In this document: positions 1 through 6,840 of the stretch, piece by piece
How the letters are laid out: the number at the start of each line of letters is the position of its first letter
How positions within the stretch are numbered: the stretch's first letter is position 1
Source: DATIJJ01 sp035478255
Lineage (GTDB): Bacteria > Pseudomonadota > Gammaproteobacteria > DSM-16500
DNA length: 10,808 nucleotides
Assembly: GCA_035478255.1 (NCBI GenBank)
Contig: DATIJV010000131.1
Coordinates: 1-10,808 of the forward strand
Reading direction: 5' to 3'
Notes under the pieces: model-generated
Seen by the model: the letters and a program-made list of their open reading frames with translations, nothing else
Databases searched by the model: none
Told to the model about the DNA's origin: nothing
Made by a program: the position numbers and the translations under genes

Positions 1-669
1 TATCTCAAGCGGATTCGGCAAACCAATCAACCAGTCGATAAATTTATAAATATTATTTATCTCTTCTTTATTAAACCCTTTTTCATAAAGTCTTCGCGTC
101 AACGCGAATTTAACCTGTTTTCTCTGCTCATGCGGTTTAAGCCTCGCTTTCAACACAGCTAATTGTACCAGAATAACACTGGCAAAAGGATTCATTGAAG
201 CATCCAGCTCATCCTGTCTGTTTTGATAATCAATGACCTTGATTGGCAAAAACTCAGAACGCAAATAAGAACCGGCCAATCCCACTTCAAAACGATGCGG
301 GCGCCATTTTTTATTTTCATCCGTTAAAATGGCGCAACTCACGACCGGCTGCTGATATTTATCATAAATTCGATAACCATAAATAAACATGCGTTTCGCA
401 AATTCTTTATCGGGTATTCCCTGGATTTCGATATGAATCAAAACCCATTGCTCACGCCCATTTTTAAGAAAAACTTTAAATAATTTATCCAGCAACCGTT
501 TGCCGCTATCAGTGCCTTTAGTGATGGCTTGAAACTCTTTATCCAGTGAAAAAAAGCCTTTCTCCCAATTGATTAAAGTACTTAATTCCGGCAGACAATA
601 ATCGAGACAGTCTTTAAAATATGCATCCAGTATTTCCTTCCACGCTGTGTCAGATTCGTTATAAACCAT
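1..669 (-). CDS. Rpn/transposase-associated PD-(D/E)XK nuclease-like protein, C-terminus cut by window edge
   Basis: An uninterrupted frame of 223 codons runs from ATG at 669 off the left edge, so the C-terminus is missing. AAGGA lies six to seven bases before the ATG and supports this start. The protein resembles the Rpn (recombination-promoting nuclease, formerly 'putative transposase') and DUF4351-like cytosolic proteins. The recognisable signatures are SLDKEFQAI (about residues 41-49), LLDKLFKV (59-66), WVLIHIEIQG (75-84), FAKRMFIYGYRIYDKY (about 90-105) and the tail LTRRLYEKGFNKEEI followed by FIDWLIGLP. Asp61 with Glu81-x-Gln83 could be the variant PD-(D/E)XK metal site. Rpn relatives are DNA endonucleases, some tied to RecA-independent recombination or phage defence; that role here is inference. 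It lies 74 bases downstream of the 83-residue gene on the same strand and may be co-transcribed. Family assignment is fairly confident; activity is unknown. Confidence 0.8.
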   Translation of the reverse strand, partial: MVYNESDTAWKEILDAYFKDCLDYCLPELSTLINWEKGFFSLDKEFQAITKGTDSGKRLLDKLFKVFLKNGREQWVLIHIEIQGIPDKEFAKRMFIYGYRIYDKYQQPVVSCAILTDENKKWRPHRFEVGLAGSYLRSEFLPIKVIDYQNRQDELDASMNPFASVILVQLAVLKARLKPHEQRKQVKFALTRRLYEKGFNKEEINNIYKFIDWLIGLPNPLEI

Positions 670-699
670 ATATTCCTTATTAAAATTGCAATTGTAATG

Positions 700-722
700 A
701 TGCCCGCCCGAGAGACGGGCAT
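700..722 (-). terminator. Small GC-rich hairpin between two minus-strand genes
   Basis: ATGCCCG at 700-706 pairs perfectly with CGGGCAT at 716-722 around a nine-base loop. It lies after the stop of the 83-residue gene and before the nuclease-like gene. On the minus strand no clean run of T follows it, so at best it is a weak or partial terminator, or an mRNA-stabilising stem between two co-transcribed genes. On the plus strand four T residues follow at 725-728, but no plus-strand gene ends here. Confidence 0.35.
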
Positions 723-743
723 GCTTTTAAGTGACAACCGTAT

Positions 744-995
744 TTAATTTTCTGTGTGGATATATTTTATTAAATTATCCAGCGCAGACTCATGCAGACG
801 CATCGATTCAACGATAGTATCGTAAAGAGTAATTAAGTACTGGTTGGTGACAGATTGCTCATAATTTCGAAAGTCTACGTCCAAGGCTACATAAGTAAGG
901 GCCTTAGCTTTTAGTAAAATTTCATGTATTTTTTCATGAGAATCAATTTGAGTGTTTATTAAAGACGTAAGTTCATTTACGCTATGCGTAGCCAT
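744..995 (-). CDS. Small hypothetical protein, 83 aa
   Basis: I do not recognise this protein. The ATG at 995 is preceded by AGGAG with about six bases of spacing, a strong ribosome binding site that argues for a real gene. The product is soluble, mildly acidic, without cysteine, signal peptide or membrane segment. It reads as mostly helical, with heptad-like hydrophobic spacing in residues 8-35 (VNELTSLI, IHEILLKAKAL) and 52-80 (QYLITLYDTIVESM, ESALDNLIKYI). The pattern faintly recalls the small DUF3077-type helical proteins of pseudomonads, but that is weak. A likely promoter and structured leader lie just upstream, and the nuclease-like gene follows 74 bases downstream on the same strand. 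A regulatory or antitoxin-like partner role is possible but only guilt by association. Confidence 0.7.
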   Translation of the reverse strand: MATHSVNELTSLINTQIDSHEKIHEILLKAKALTYVALDVDFRNYEQSVTNQYLITLYDTIVESMRLHESALDNLIKYIHTEN

Positions 996-1028
996 GTCGA
1001 TCTCCTGTGAAGGTTGATGTGGTTAGTG

Positions 1029-1061
1029 GCGTGGGGATGTTGTCGCATCCTCATGTCACGC
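1029..1061 (-). promoter_or_regulatory. Imperfect stem-loop in the leader of the 83-aa gene
   Basis: An outer stem pairs GCGTG (1029-1033) with CACGC (1057-1061) and an inner stem pairs GGATG (1035-1039) with CATCC (1046-1050), with an asymmetric internal loop between them. It sits between the predicted minus-strand promoter and the ribosome binding site, so it would be part of the 5' untranslated leader. Function unknown; it matches no riboswitch I recognise. Confidence 0.35.
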
Positions 1062-1064
1062 TTT

Positions 1065-1093
1065 ATTCTTAAACAAAAAACTTTTAAATTCAA
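1065..1093 (-). promoter_or_regulatory. Predicted sigma70-type promoter for the 83-aa gene
   Basis: Reading the minus strand, TTGAAT (1093-1088) and AAGAAT (1070-1065) are separated by exactly 17 bp of AT-rich DNA. This would start transcription near 1058 and give a leader of about 60 bases. The -35 matches consensus at four of six positions; the -10 is weaker. It lies back to back with the glmU promoter. Confidence 0.4.
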
Positions 1094-1140
1094 GCATTTT
1101 TTGTTTTGTAAGAGCTTGTTCAAAGGCTCTAAGGTAATTT

Positions 1141-1169
1141 ATGACAGCCCAAGGCTTCTCATGTATAAT
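1141..1169 (+). promoter_or_regulatory. Predicted sigma70 promoter for glmU-glmS
   Basis: ATGACA at 1141-1146 matches the -35 consensus at five of six positions, TATAAT at 1164-1169 is a perfect -10, and the spacer is 17 bp. Transcription would begin near 1176, giving a short leader of about 20 bases before the glmU ATG. An inverted repeat, AGAGC (1111-1115) and GCTCT (1126-1130), lies just upstream and could be a protein site or chance. Confidence 0.65.
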
Positions 1170-1196
1170 CCTCCATTTTGAAAGAGCCTCGGAAAC

Positions 1197-2573
1197 ATGA
1201 CATTAACCACTGTAATTCTCGCCGCAGGGAAAGGCAAACGGATGCATTCCGATCTGCCCAAAGTGCTGCATCATCTGGCAGGCAAACCCTTGCTCGAACA
1301 TGTTGTCAGAACAACCGCTTCTCTGGATCCCAAAAGCCAGCCGATTGTCGTTTATGGCCATCAGGGCGAACGGGTCAAAACTTCTCTGGATTATCTGAAT
1401 GTCACTTGGATTCATCAAACAGAACAACTCGGAACAGGGCATGCCGTACAGCAAACGTTGACGCATTTGCCCGCCGATGGCCGCGTGCTTGTGCTCTATG
1501 GCGATGTACCCTTAATCAAAGTTGAAACACTTAAACACTTTATTGCGGAAACACCTGAAAATGCGATCGGCATCATCACGGCTGAATTGCCTGAGCCTAA
1601 GGGATTTGGCCGCATCATTCGCGACAATAAAAATAAAATTAAAGCAATCGTTGAAGAAAAAGATGCAACCGACCGGCAGCGCGCAATTCACGAAATTAAT
1701 ACAGGAATTTATTTAATTCCCGCGGATTTTCTACAAAAACATTTACCGATTTTAAAAAATGAAAATGCCCAGCAGGAATTTTATTTGACAGATTTAATCG
1801 CGCTTGCCGTTAAAGAAAAAATAAATATTCACAGCGTACAGCCAGAGCATTACGAAGAAATATTAGGCGTAAATGATCGCTTGCAGCTCGCATGTCTTGA
1901 ACGATTTTATCAGGAACGATTTGCAGAAAAACTTATGCTCGCCGGTGTCACACTGCTTGATCCTCATCGTTTTGATGTGCGCGGTGAAGTACAAATAGCA
2001 TCAGACGTCATAATCGATATTAATGTGGTTCTTGAAGGTCACGTTAAAATTGGCAAAGGTTGCGTGATTGGCCCAAACACTTTGCTCAGAAACGTGATTT
2101 TAGGAGATCATGTTGAAATCAAGGCAAATTCTGTATTAGACGGTGCAGAAGTCGGTGACCATTGCACAGTAGGCCCTTTTGCGCGCCTGCGTCCCGGCAG
2201 TATTTTATCGCCAGAAATTCATGTCGGAAATTTTGTAGAAATTAAAAATAGCCTGATTGGTACGGCAACCAAAATCAATCATTTAAGTTATATCGGTGAC
2301 AGTGAAGTAGGAAAACATGTCATCATCGGTGCAGGAACTATTACTTGCAATTATAATGGAGCAAACAAAAATAAAACGACAATCGGTGATGACGCATTTA
2401 TCGGATCAAACACAGCACTTGTTGCACCCGTTGTCATTGGCGATGGTGCAACAATTGGCGCAGGCTCTACCATTTCACGTGATGCGCCCGCACATCGATT
2501 AACAATTTGCCGCGGCCAGCAACGTACCATTGAAAACTGGCAGCGCCCAATTAAAAAAGAAAAGGAAAAATAA
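1197..2573 (+). CDS. glmU: Bifunctional GlcNAc-1-phosphate uridyltransferase / glucosamine-1-phosphate acetyltransferase
   Basis: This cytoplasmic enzyme makes UDP-GlcNAc in two steps: it acetylates glucosamine-1-phosphate with acetyl-CoA in the C-terminal domain, then transfers UMP from UTP in the N-terminal domain. The 458 residues match the E. coli length of 456. The uridyltransferase signature ILAAGKGKRM is at 7-16, GTGHA at 79-83, YGDVP with the metal-binding Asp103 at 101-105, and GVNDR at 224-228. From about 250 a left-handed beta-helix of hexapeptide repeats follows. Residues equivalent to the E. coli acetyltransferase site are present: Arg332, Lys350, His362, Tyr365, and NYNGANKNKT at 385-394. 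The start aligns with E. coli; the ribosome binding site is weak (AAAGAG ten bases off, or GGA very close). The lysine-rich tail (453-458) is encoded by the same bases that carry the glmS ribosome binding site. Confidence 0.98.
   Translation: MTLTTVILAAGKGKRMHSDLPKVLHHLAGKPLLEHVVRTTASLDPKSQPIVVYGHQGERVKTSLDYLNVTWIHQTEQLGTGHAVQQTLTHLPADGRVLVLYGDVPLIKVETLKHFIAETPENAIGIITAELPEPKGFGRIIRDNKNKIKAIVEEKDATDRQRAIHEINTGIYLIPADFLQKHLPILKNENAQQEFYLTDLIALAVKEKINIHSVQPEHYEEILGVNDRLQLACLERFYQERFAEKLMLAGVTLLDPHRFDVRGEVQIASDVIIDINVVLEGHVKIGKGCVIGPNTLLRNVILGDHVEIKANSVLDGAEVGDHCTVGPFARLRPGSILSPEIHVGNFVEIKNSLIGTATKINHLSYIGDSEVGKHVIIGAGTITCNYNGANKNKTTIGDDAFIGSNTALVAPVVIGDGATIGAGSTISRDAPAHRLTICRGQQRTIENWQRPIKKEKEK
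2562..2566 (+). promoter_or_regulatory. glmS ribosome binding site inside the end of glmU
   Basis: AAGGA sits nine bases before the glmS ATG and lies within the last codons of glmU. With only two bases between the genes, translation of glmS is probably coupled to that of glmU. Confidence 0.55.
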
Positions 2574-2575
2574 TT

Positions 2576-4411
2576 ATGTGTGGAATTGTTGGTGCTGTTT
2601 CAGAACGTAATATTGAACAAATCCTCATTAACGGTTTAAAACGCTTGGAATATCGCGGTTATGATTCTGCCGGACTGGCTGTCATTGACACCGATAAAAA
2701 ATTGCAGCGTTTGCGCGCGCAAGGAAAAGTACGTGAACTGGAAAGCGCATTGCTCTCCTCTGACTTGCGCGGTCCGACAGGTATCGCTCATACGCGCTGG
2801 GCAACACATGGCGCTCCATCCGAACATAATGCTCATCCTTTAACATCACATGATCAATTTGCGCTGGTGCATAATGGCATCATTGAAAATCATGATGTTT
2901 TACGCAAAAAATTATTAGAGAAAGGTTACTCATTTACTTCAGAAACAGATTCCGAAACGATTGTACATTTGTTACATTTTTATTATCAGGATACCCAAGA
3001 TTTTTTGAAAGCAGTGCAAAAAACCGTAGCTGAACTGGAAGGTGCTTATGCTTTGGGTATCACTTCTTCATTATATCCTGGACAATTAATCGCAGTTCGT
3101 CACGGTGCTCCTTTAGTCATTGGTCACGGCATTGTTGAAAACTTTTTTGCATCTGATCCTTTGGCCTTATCGCCGATCACCAAACAATTTACTTATCTTG
3201 AAGATGGTGACGTTGTCAAAATGACTGCGCATCGCATCGATATTTTTGATGCGAACCATCAATCAGTTGAACGCAAATTACATAATCTGGATTTAAGTTT
3301 TGACGTGACAGATCGCGGCGAACATCGGCATTTCATGAGCAAAGAAATTTTCGAACAACCGCACGCGATTGCTTCCAGCCTTGAAGGACGCATCACCAAA
3401 GATGCGGTACTCGATACAGCTTTTGGCATGCAAGCTAAAGAATTATTGAAACAAGTAGAACATGTGCAAATTGTCGCGTGCGGCACAAGTTATCATGCAG
3501 GAATGGTCGCGCGATACTGGATTGAAGCATTAGCAGGCGTTCCCTGTTCTGTGGAAGTTGCAAGTGAATATCGTTATCGCAAAATGGTCGTGCCGAAAAA
3601 TAGTTTATTCGTCACACTTTCTCAATCTGGCGAAACTGCTGATACGCTTGCAGCTTTACGTTTGGCAAAAAAAATGGGATTTTTAAGTTCACTCGCGATT
3701 TGTAATGTTCCAGAAAGTTCTTTAGTACGCGAATCAAATTTGCATTTTATGACTCGCGCAGGCGCAGAAATTGGTGTGGCTTCAACCAAAGCATTTACCA
3801 CACAACTCACTGCATTATTATTATTTACAATCGCCCTGGGACGTCATCATCATTTATCACCGGAAATTGAAAAACGTATTGCACACGAATTGCCAAAGCT
3901 CGCAAATGCAGTCAAAACAACTTTAAAAATTAATGAAATGATTGCGCATCTCGCACATAAATTTATTGATAAAAATCACGCATTATTTTTAGGACGCGGT
4001 GTGCTTTATCCGATTGCACTGGAAGGCGCATTAAAATTAAAAGAAATTTCCTATATTCATGCCGAAGGTTATCCTGCCGGTGAATTAAAACACGGGCCGC
4101 TGGCATTGGTCGATAAAAATATGCCAGTGATTGCTTTAGCTCCAGGAAATGAATTGATTGAAAAAATCAAATCTAATCTGCATGAAGTACGCGCGCGCGG
4201 CGGTGAGCTGTTCGTGTTTACTGATAGCTTAATTGATATGGAAAAATCCGAAGACCGCATACATATTATTGAAATGCCATCGATTGATCCTGTGCTAACT
4301 CCGATTATTTATACGATTCCGATGCAGTTGTTAGCGTATCATGTGGCGGTGTTAAAAGGCACGGATGTGGACCAGCCGCGGAATTTGGCAAAGTCCGTAA
4401 CGGTTGAATAA
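2576..4411 (+). CDS. glmS: Glutamine--fructose-6-phosphate aminotransferase (isomerizing)
   Basis: This enzyme converts fructose-6-phosphate and glutamine to glucosamine-6-phosphate and glutamate, the entry step to amino-sugar synthesis. The 611 residues match the usual length of about 609. The N-terminal class II glutaminase domain starts MCGIVGA, so Cys2 becomes the N-terminal nucleophile after Met removal; HTRWATHG (72-79), HNG (99-101) and SETDSE (122-127) complete that site. Two SIS sugar-isomerase domains follow, the first with ACGTSYHAG (301-309), SQSGET (349-354) and STKAFT (403-408), the second with GRGVLYPIALEGALKLKE (473-490), Glu490 and His506 in the Glu-Leu-Lys-His stretch. The C-terminal tail RNLAKSVTVE carries the active-site Lys606. 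It follows glmU by two bases. No glmS ribozyme is seen, as expected for a proteobacterium; sRNA control cannot be judged here. Confidence 0.98.
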   Translation: MCGIVGAVSERNIEQILINGLKRLEYRGYDSAGLAVIDTDKKLQRLRAQGKVRELESALLSSDLRGPTGIAHTRWATHGAPSEHNAHPLTSHDQFALVHNGIIENHDVLRKKLLEKGYSFTSETDSETIVHLLHFYYQDTQDFLKAVQKTVAELEGAYALGITSSLYPGQLIAVRHGAPLVIGHGIVENFFASDPLALSPITKQFTYLEDGDVVKMTAHRIDIFDANHQSVERKLHNLDLSFDVTDRGEHRHFMSKEIFEQPHAIASSLEGRITKDAVLDTAFGMQAKELLKQVEHVQIVACGTSYHAGMVARYWIEALAGVPCSVEVASEYRYRKMVVPKNSLFVTLSQSGETADTLAALRLAKKMGFLSSLAICNVPESSLVRESNLHFMTRAGAEIGVASTKAFTTQLTALLLFTIALGRHHHLSPEIEKRIAHELPKLANAVKTTLKINEMIAHLAHKFIDKNHALFLGRGVLYPIALEGALKLKEISYIHAEGYPAGELKHGPLALVDKNMPVIALAPGNELIEKIKSNLHEVRARGGELFVFTDSLIDMEKSEDRIHIIEMPSIDPVLTPIIYTIPMQLLAYHVAVLKGTDVDQPRNLAKSVTVE

Positions 4412-4423
4412 CCTCCTTCCCCT

Positions 4424-4467
4424 GTCCCCTTCCTCCAAGCGAAAAGCACGCTTAGAGGAAGGGGGAC
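4424..4467 (+). repeat. GC-rich hairpin just after glmS (arms A and A')
   Basis: Arm A (4424-4441) begins GTCCCCTTCCTC and arm A' (4449-4467) ends GAGGAAGGGGGAC. They pair over about 18 bp with a single C indel and one mismatch, around the loop AAAAGCA. It starts 13 bases after the glmS stop. No T-run follows, so it is not a classical terminator; it may protect the mRNA 3' end or belong to a dispersed repeat. Confidence 0.75.
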
Positions 4468-4524
4468 GTTCTAATTAAGCGTATCTGTATCGAAGCGTCC
4501 CCCTTCCTCTAAACGCGCTTTTCG
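4440..4524 (+). repeat. 29-bp near-perfect inverted repeat overlapping the first hairpin
   Basis: The 29 bases at 4440-4468 are the reverse complement of 4496-4524 at 27 of 29 positions, with a 27-base spacer. The left copy contains arm A' of the first hairpin, and the right copy resembles arm A as a direct repeat. Thus A' can pair with either neighbour but not both. The outer ends read CGAAAAGC and GCTTTTCG. There is no coding sequence inside. It looks like a small palindromic mobile or REP/MITE-like element, though no other copy is in the window. Confidence 0.75.
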
Positions 4525-4578
4525 AACTTAAAAAAATGAGGAGTGTAGCACTTTCTACATGACTCATTTTTTTAAGTT
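4525..4578. terminator. Bidirectional Rho-independent terminator between glmS and uvrD
   Basis: The 16 bases AACTTAAAAAAATGAG (4525-4540) pair perfectly with CTCATTTTTTTAAGTT (4563-4578). The loop contains a further stem, TGTAG (4544-4548) with CTACA (4555-4559). Seven A's precede and seven T's follow the inner ATGAG/CTCAT stem, so transcripts from either strand end in hairpin plus U-tract. This suits its place between two convergent genes. Confidence 0.75.
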
Positions 4579-4660
4579 TTCAACGCCGTACTTGCAATAA
4601 AGACAACGTTTTAAAAGGGTTCTTATCCATAACTCAGGTTACTTACTCAAACGGAGATAT

Positions 4661-6793
4661 TTAAGCCGTCACAAAACTCGCAATCAACCATTTCGTTCCT
4701 GCTTCTTCAAAACGCACTTGCACACGCGCATGAGCGCCGCGGCCTTCACATTGCAAAACAATGCCTGTGCCGAACTGTCGATGTGTAACTTGTTGTCCAA
4801 TCTGAATACCATATTCTGATAAACCCGCGTGAGAAGTTTGCGGCAATGAAACGCTCGCTTTTAAGCGAACCTGCTCAAGATATTCTCGGGGAATTTCATT
4901 GAGAAAACGAGAAGGGCGATGGTAAACTTCTTTGCCATACAAACGCCGCACCTCTGCATAAGTGATATATAATTGCTGCATCGCGCGCGTCATGCCGACA
5001 TAACACAAACGCCTTTCTTCTTCGACACCCTTAGGATCTTCCATTGTCATGTAATGAGGAAATAATCCCTCCTCACAACCACACAAAAACACAACGGGAA
5101 ATTCCAATCCTTTAGCAGAATGCAGCGTCATTAATTGCACGCAATCTTCAATTTTCTCAGCCTGGGCCTCGCCTGCCTCCAAAGCAGTATAGGCTAAAAA
5201 TGCAGAAAGCGGTGACATTTGCATATCTTGGCTCTCACTATTCATATTAAATTCGCGCGCAGCACTAACCAATTCTTCAAGATTTTCTATACGCGCCAAT
5301 CCTTTTTTGCCTTTTTCTTTGCAATAATGTTCTATCAAGCCGCTATTTTTAATCACATATTCTGTCTGTTCATATAAAGCAAACTCACGCGTATCATCCG
5401 CCAGAGAATTGATTAATTGTAAAAATGATTCAAGCGAATGTGCTGCACGCGTAGTAAAAAAATTTGCTGACAATAATTCTTTTGCTGAACGCCATAAAGA
5501 AAAATGATGCTGCTCTGCATATTCACGCAGGGAAATAATCGTACGCTCGCCAATTCCGCGTGTGGGTGTATTGACTACGCGCTCGAAGGCCGCATCATTA
5601 TCGCGATTCGCCAATAAATGCAAATAAGCAAGAGCGTCTTTAATTTCTGCTCGTTCAAAATATCGCAAACCGCCAAATACGCGATAAGAAATTTGGTATT
5701 GAATTAACGCTTCTTCCAACACGCGGGATTGTGCATTGGATCGATATAACAATGCGATATTTTGCAGCGAATGGCCTTCGCGCTGCAACTCTCGAATTCG
5801 ATTAACGATAAAACGCGCTTCATCCAAATCATTAAATCCAGCATAAACTACAATCGGTTGGCCTTTTTCGCCAGCAGTCCATAAATTTTTTCCCATACGT
5901 CCGACATTGTTCGCAATCAATGCATTCGCCGCATTCAAAATTGTGCTGGTCGAACGATAATTTTGCTCAAGACGTGTTGTTACCGCATCAGGAAAATCTT
6001 TGCTAAAACGCAAAATATTTTCTATTTTTGCGCCGCGCCAGCCATAAATCGATTGGTCATCATCACCCACAATCATCACATGATTTTCTTTCCCTGTGAG
6101 CAAACGGATCCAGGCATACTGAATCGCATTCGTATCCTGAAATTCATCAACCAGAATATAACGAAACCGCTGTTGATAATGCGCTAAAATCTCAGGTTTA
6201 TTTAATAATAAATAATGCACTTTCAATAATAAATCTGCGAAATCAATGGAACCGGAACGCTGACAGGTTTCTTCATAAGCACGATAAATTTTTATCATGG
6301 TGCGCGTAGTTGCATCATTGTAATCAGGCAAATGATGCGGCAATAGACCTTCATCTTTTTTACCATTAATAAACCATTGTGCTCGTTTTGCAGGCCAGCG
6401 GTCTTCATCAAGACCCAGCGCACTAATCACTCGACGAATCAAACGTTGTTGATCGTCGGAATCTAAAATTTGAAACCCTTCCGGGAGATTGGCATCCTGC
6501 CAATGCATGCGCAGCAAACGATGTGCCAGATTATGAAATGTACCAATCCACATATTACGTGCGGCCGGGCCTAACAATTCTTCAATGCGCAAACGCATTT
6601 CATTCGCTGCTTTGTTAGTAAATGTAACAGATAAAAAATTAAAAGGAGACAGTAAACCTTTGCGCACGAGCCAGGCAATTCGATAAGTTAATACGCGCGT
6701 TTTGCCGCTGCCAGCGCCCGCCAGAACCAGATGATTGCCAAGTGGGGCAGTCACAATATCGCGCTGGGCGTCGTTTAAAGAATCGAGTATCAT
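4661..6793 (-). CDS. uvrD: DNA helicase II, UvrD
   Basis: A superfamily 1A 3'-to-5' helicase that removes UvrC and the excised oligonucleotide in nucleotide excision repair, unwinds DNA in MutL-directed mismatch repair, and dismantles RecA filaments. At 710 residues it matches E. coli UvrD (720), and its sequence follows UvrD rather than Rep from the start (ILDSLNDAQR). Helicase motifs: Walker A AGAGSGKT (25-32), TFTNKAANEMRLR (57-69), GTFH (84-87), DEFQD (216-220), GDDDQSIYGWRGA (243-255), LEQNYRST (275-282), TLHSAKGLEFP (556-566) and EERRLCYVGMTRA (592-604). The C-terminus (about 665-707) is the Tudor-like module used by UvrD/PcrA to contact RNA polymerase. Start: GAGAGG lies three bases before the ATG, rather close, but no better start is seen. 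It diverges from engB. Confidence 0.97.
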   Translation of the reverse strand: MILDSLNDAQRDIVTAPLGNHLVLAGAGSGKTRVLTYRIAWLVRKGLLSPFNFLSVTFTNKAANEMRLRIEELLGPAARNMWIGTFHNLAHRLLRMHWQDANLPEGFQILDSDDQQRLIRRVISALGLDEDRWPAKRAQWFINGKKDEGLLPHHLPDYNDATTRTMIKIYRAYEETCQRSGSIDFADLLLKVHYLLLNKPEILAHYQQRFRYILVDEFQDTNAIQYAWIRLLTGKENHVMIVGDDDQSIYGWRGAKIENILRFSKDFPDAVTTRLEQNYRSTSTILNAANALIANNVGRMGKNLWTAGEKGQPIVVYAGFNDLDEARFIVNRIRELQREGHSLQNIALLYRSNAQSRVLEEALIQYQISYRVFGGLRYFERAEIKDALAYLHLLANRDNDAAFERVVNTPTRGIGERTIISLREYAEQHHFSLWRSAKELLSANFFTTRAAHSLESFLQLINSLADDTREFALYEQTEYVIKNSGLIEHYCKEKGKKGLARIENLEELVSAAREFNMNSESQDMQMSPLSAFLAYTALEAGEAQAEKIEDCVQLMTLHSAKGLEFPVVFLCGCEEGLFPHYMTMEDPKGVEEERRLCYVGMTRAMQQLYITYAEVRRLYGKEVYHRPSRFLNEIPREYLEQVRLKASVSLPQTSHAGLSEYGIQIGQQVTHRQFGTGIVLQCEGRGAHARVQVRFEEAGTKWLIASFVTA

Positions 6794-6828
6794 ATACCTC
6801 TCGCAGATGAGTTTTTCACAAAGCGGTT

Positions 6829-6834
6829 ATTGTA
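6829..6834 (-). promoter_or_regulatory. Possible -10 box for uvrD
   Basis: On the minus strand TACAAT occupies 6834-6829, which would give a leader of about 28 bases before the uvrD ATG. The -35 that would sit 17 bp upstream (TAGTTA) is poor and lies inside the first codons of engB. No SOS (LexA) box of the CTGT-N8-ACAG type was found in the 47-bp gap. Confidence 0.35.
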
Positions 6835-6840
6835 TAAGAG

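Noticed and set aside
684..693. AATTGCAATT palindrome before the nuclease-like gene
   Set aside because: A 10-bp AT-rich palindrome is expected by chance in DNA of this composition, and no second copy is nearby.
1178..1525. Plus-strand frame of 115 codons overlapping the start of glmU
   Set aside because: It lies in another frame of a certain glmU gene, has an arginine- and cysteine-rich composition typical of shadow frames, and starts without a ribosome binding site of its own.
4582..4660. Short gene or small RNA between the terminator and the uvrD stop
   Set aside because: No ribosome binding site plus frame, and no convincing promoter or stem was seen in these 79 bases.
5963..6187. Plus-strand frame of 74 codons inside uvrD
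   Set aside because: It is antisense to conserved helicase motifs of uvrD and has no promoter or ribosome binding site.
6794..6840. LexA-binding SOS box upstream of uvrD
   Set aside because: Searched by eye for CTGT-N8-ACAG and found none, so SOS induction of uvrD, known in E. coli, is not supported here.
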